Of a DNA stretch of 13,723 nucleotides, positions 12,612-13,723 are shown piece by piece (positions within the stretch are counted from its first letter, which is position 1; every line of letters starts with the position of its first letter). A program made the translations under genes and the position numbers. The notes under the pieces were generated by a model. It did no database searches. It had not been told where the DNA came from and saw only the letters and a program-made list of their open reading frames with translations. The DNA is from Actinomycetota bacterium (GTDB lineage Bacteria; Actinomycetota; Acidimicrobiia; Acidimicrobiales; Iamiaceae), in contig JAFDWI010000387.1 in the NCBI GenBank assembly GCA_018268545.1, forward strand, positions 1 to 13,723, in the 5' to 3' direction.

Positions 12612-12699
12612 GGCTCGCAGTCTCCCAGTCTCCGCCGGTGCGCCGCGAACCCGCTGAGGTGTTGCCCGGAACGCGACCGGTCGATCGGCGACGAACCGG

Positions 12700-13723
12700 T
12701 CAGGTGGTGTGGGTCGCTTCGACGGCGACCACGTGCGCCTCGACCCCCGAGATCGCATCACCGAGCAGTGATGCCGACGAGTGACCGAGCCGATCTCCGA
12801 GGAAATGCGCGATCAACGCGACGACCATCCCGACGACGTTGCCGAACAACCAGGAATGGGCCGCGCCCTCGATCCCGGCATGGGGCACGAGGTACAGCGC
12901 GGGCACGATGATCGCGAGGGTGAGCGATGTGGTGATGAACACCGTCGACACGTGGCGGTGCAGCACGCGGGCCTCGGTCAGGTACAACGACGAGATCGCC
13001 CACGGCACGCCGGCGAGCATCATCTCGGGGAGGATCTTCGCAGCATCCGCGTACTGCTTGCCGTACACGACGGTGATGATGCCGCTGCCGAGAAAAGCCG
13101 CGACGGAGGCCACACCCATGATCGCGATCGCGATCAGCAACGCCATCCGCACCTGACCGTGGATCGCGTGGCCCTCCTTGCCGCCTTCGGCGAGCAGGGC
13201 CTGCCCGATCGCATACGGGATCCAGCACGTCGTCGACACGACCCCCCACGCGACGTAGAACGCGGCGTTCGTGTCGGCCCCGACGTGGGCGAGCACGATC
13301 ACCGGGAGCGCGAAGTACGGCGCCTGATACCCGATCGTCGACACGAAGTTCACCGCCGAGTACCGGATCATCGCAGCGGTGGCACGCGGCCTCGGCCGCA
13401 GGCGGTTGTGCCCGCCCGACAGCCGGTTCGCGAGCGGCGCCCCGATCACGCCGGTCGCCACCAACGGGATCACCGACCAGGCGAACAACCACAACTGCGG
13501 GTCGGTGTCCGGATGGATCCACAGCACCAGTGGAAGGCGCCCGACCGAGACCAACGTGATCCGACCGAGAACCCAACCCCACCGCCGGATCGTCATGCAC
13601 CGGACGTCGAAGATCATCGACAACGCGGCGCCCACCACCGACACGACGAACGCGGCAGGCCAGATGCCCCCGGCCGCGAACAACGGTTCGGTCGACGGCG
13701 GATGGACGAGCGACAGAAAACCG
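12700..13723 (-). CDS. polysaccharide/oligosaccharide flippase-like multipass protein (5' end outside window)
   Basis: The frame is open to the window edge, giving 340 visible C-terminal residues and a stop at 12700-12702. Repeated hydrophobic helices, short charged loops and a late GIEGAAHSWLFGN segment fit the Wzx/MurJ-like MOP superfamily. In typical members, GIxGAAxAxxxG near the end marks the start of one of the last helices. The fragment shows about eight or nine helices and a hydrophilic C-terminal tail. Family-average length (about 420-500) suggests that roughly 100-150 residues are missing. Such proteins move lipid-linked sugars across the cytoplasmic membrane, but no glycosyltransferase or polymerase is visible to fix the substrate. 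A TTG at 13683 is inside the frame and is not believed to be the start. Assignment is from pattern, not search. Confidence 0.75.
   Translation of the reverse strand, partial: GFLSLVHPPSTEPLFAAGGIWPAAFVVSVVGAALSMIFDVRCMTIRRWGWVLGRITLVSVGRLPLVLWIHPDTDPQLWLFAWSVIPLVATGVIGAPLANRLSGGHNRLRPRPRATAAMIRYSAVNFVSTIGYQAPYFALPVIVLAHVGADTNAAFYVAWGVVSTTCWIPYAIGQALLAEGGKEGHAIHGQVRMALLIAIAIMGVASVAAFLGSGIITVVYGKQYADAAKILPEMMLAGVPWAISSLYLTEARVLHRHVSTVFITTSLTLAIIVPALYLVPHAGIEGAAHSWLFGNVVGMVVALIAHFLGDRLGHSSASLLGDAISGVEAHVVAVEATHTT

Noticed and set aside
10482..12911. Very long (809-codon) plus-strand open frame
   Set aside because: It lies antisense to the aldehyde dehydrogenase and TesB genes, is rich in Arg, His, Asp and Gly with no domain, and is the usual GC-rich mirror of real genes on the other strand.

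Overview
This window is high-GC DNA (roughly two thirds G+C by eye) with frequent GTG starts, several 4-base stop/start overlaps and several candidate leaderless transcripts. Together with the families present (SHOCT, a DUF6325-like protein, the Abhydrolase_9 two-domain hydrolase, Rv0623-type VapB), this points to an actinobacterium. A member of the Acidimicrobiia is my best guess, but no marker gene here fixes it. No rRNA, tRNA, CRISPR, prophage or insertion sequence was seen.

Left part, plus strand (1-3704). The Lys/Ala/Pro-rich tail of an unseen protein (1-125) is followed 3 bases later by a small two-helix membrane protein. Next comes an acyl-CoA dehydrogenase overlapping an acetoacetate-decarboxylase-family protein by 7 bases. 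After that is a chain of three frames linked by GTGA overlaps: a 10-residue micro-ORF, a 77-residue small membrane protein, and a VIT/CCC1-type metal transporter.

Middle part, minus strand (3767-9021). Read in the direction of transcription, the order is: an enoyl-CoA isomerase/hydratase; a complete vapB-vapC toxin-antitoxin pair; a DUF6325-like protein, a SHOCT protein and an unknown 68-residue protein; a 336-base gap rich in inverted repeats; and an Abhydrolase_9 membrane hydrolase overlapping a CPBP (CAAX-like) membrane protease by GTGA.

Right part (9022-13723). A truncated VapC (PIN) remnant on the plus strand precedes a single-pass, Thr/Pro-linker, PASTA-like surface protein. Three minus-strand genes follow: an NAD(P)-dependent aldehyde dehydrogenase, a TesB-type acyl-CoA thioesterase, and a polysaccharide-flippase-like multipass protein cut by the window edge.

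Acyl-CoA chemistry recurs (dehydrogenase, isomerase, thioesterase, aldehyde dehydrogenase, decarboxylase fold), but these genes are scattered over several transcription units, so a single pathway is not shown. I do not see a clearly new defence or biosynthetic system. The best candidates for undescribed biology are the micro-ORF/2-TM/VIT chain, the structured gap before the hydrolase-protease pair, and the 68-residue partner of the DUF6325-SHOCT pair.
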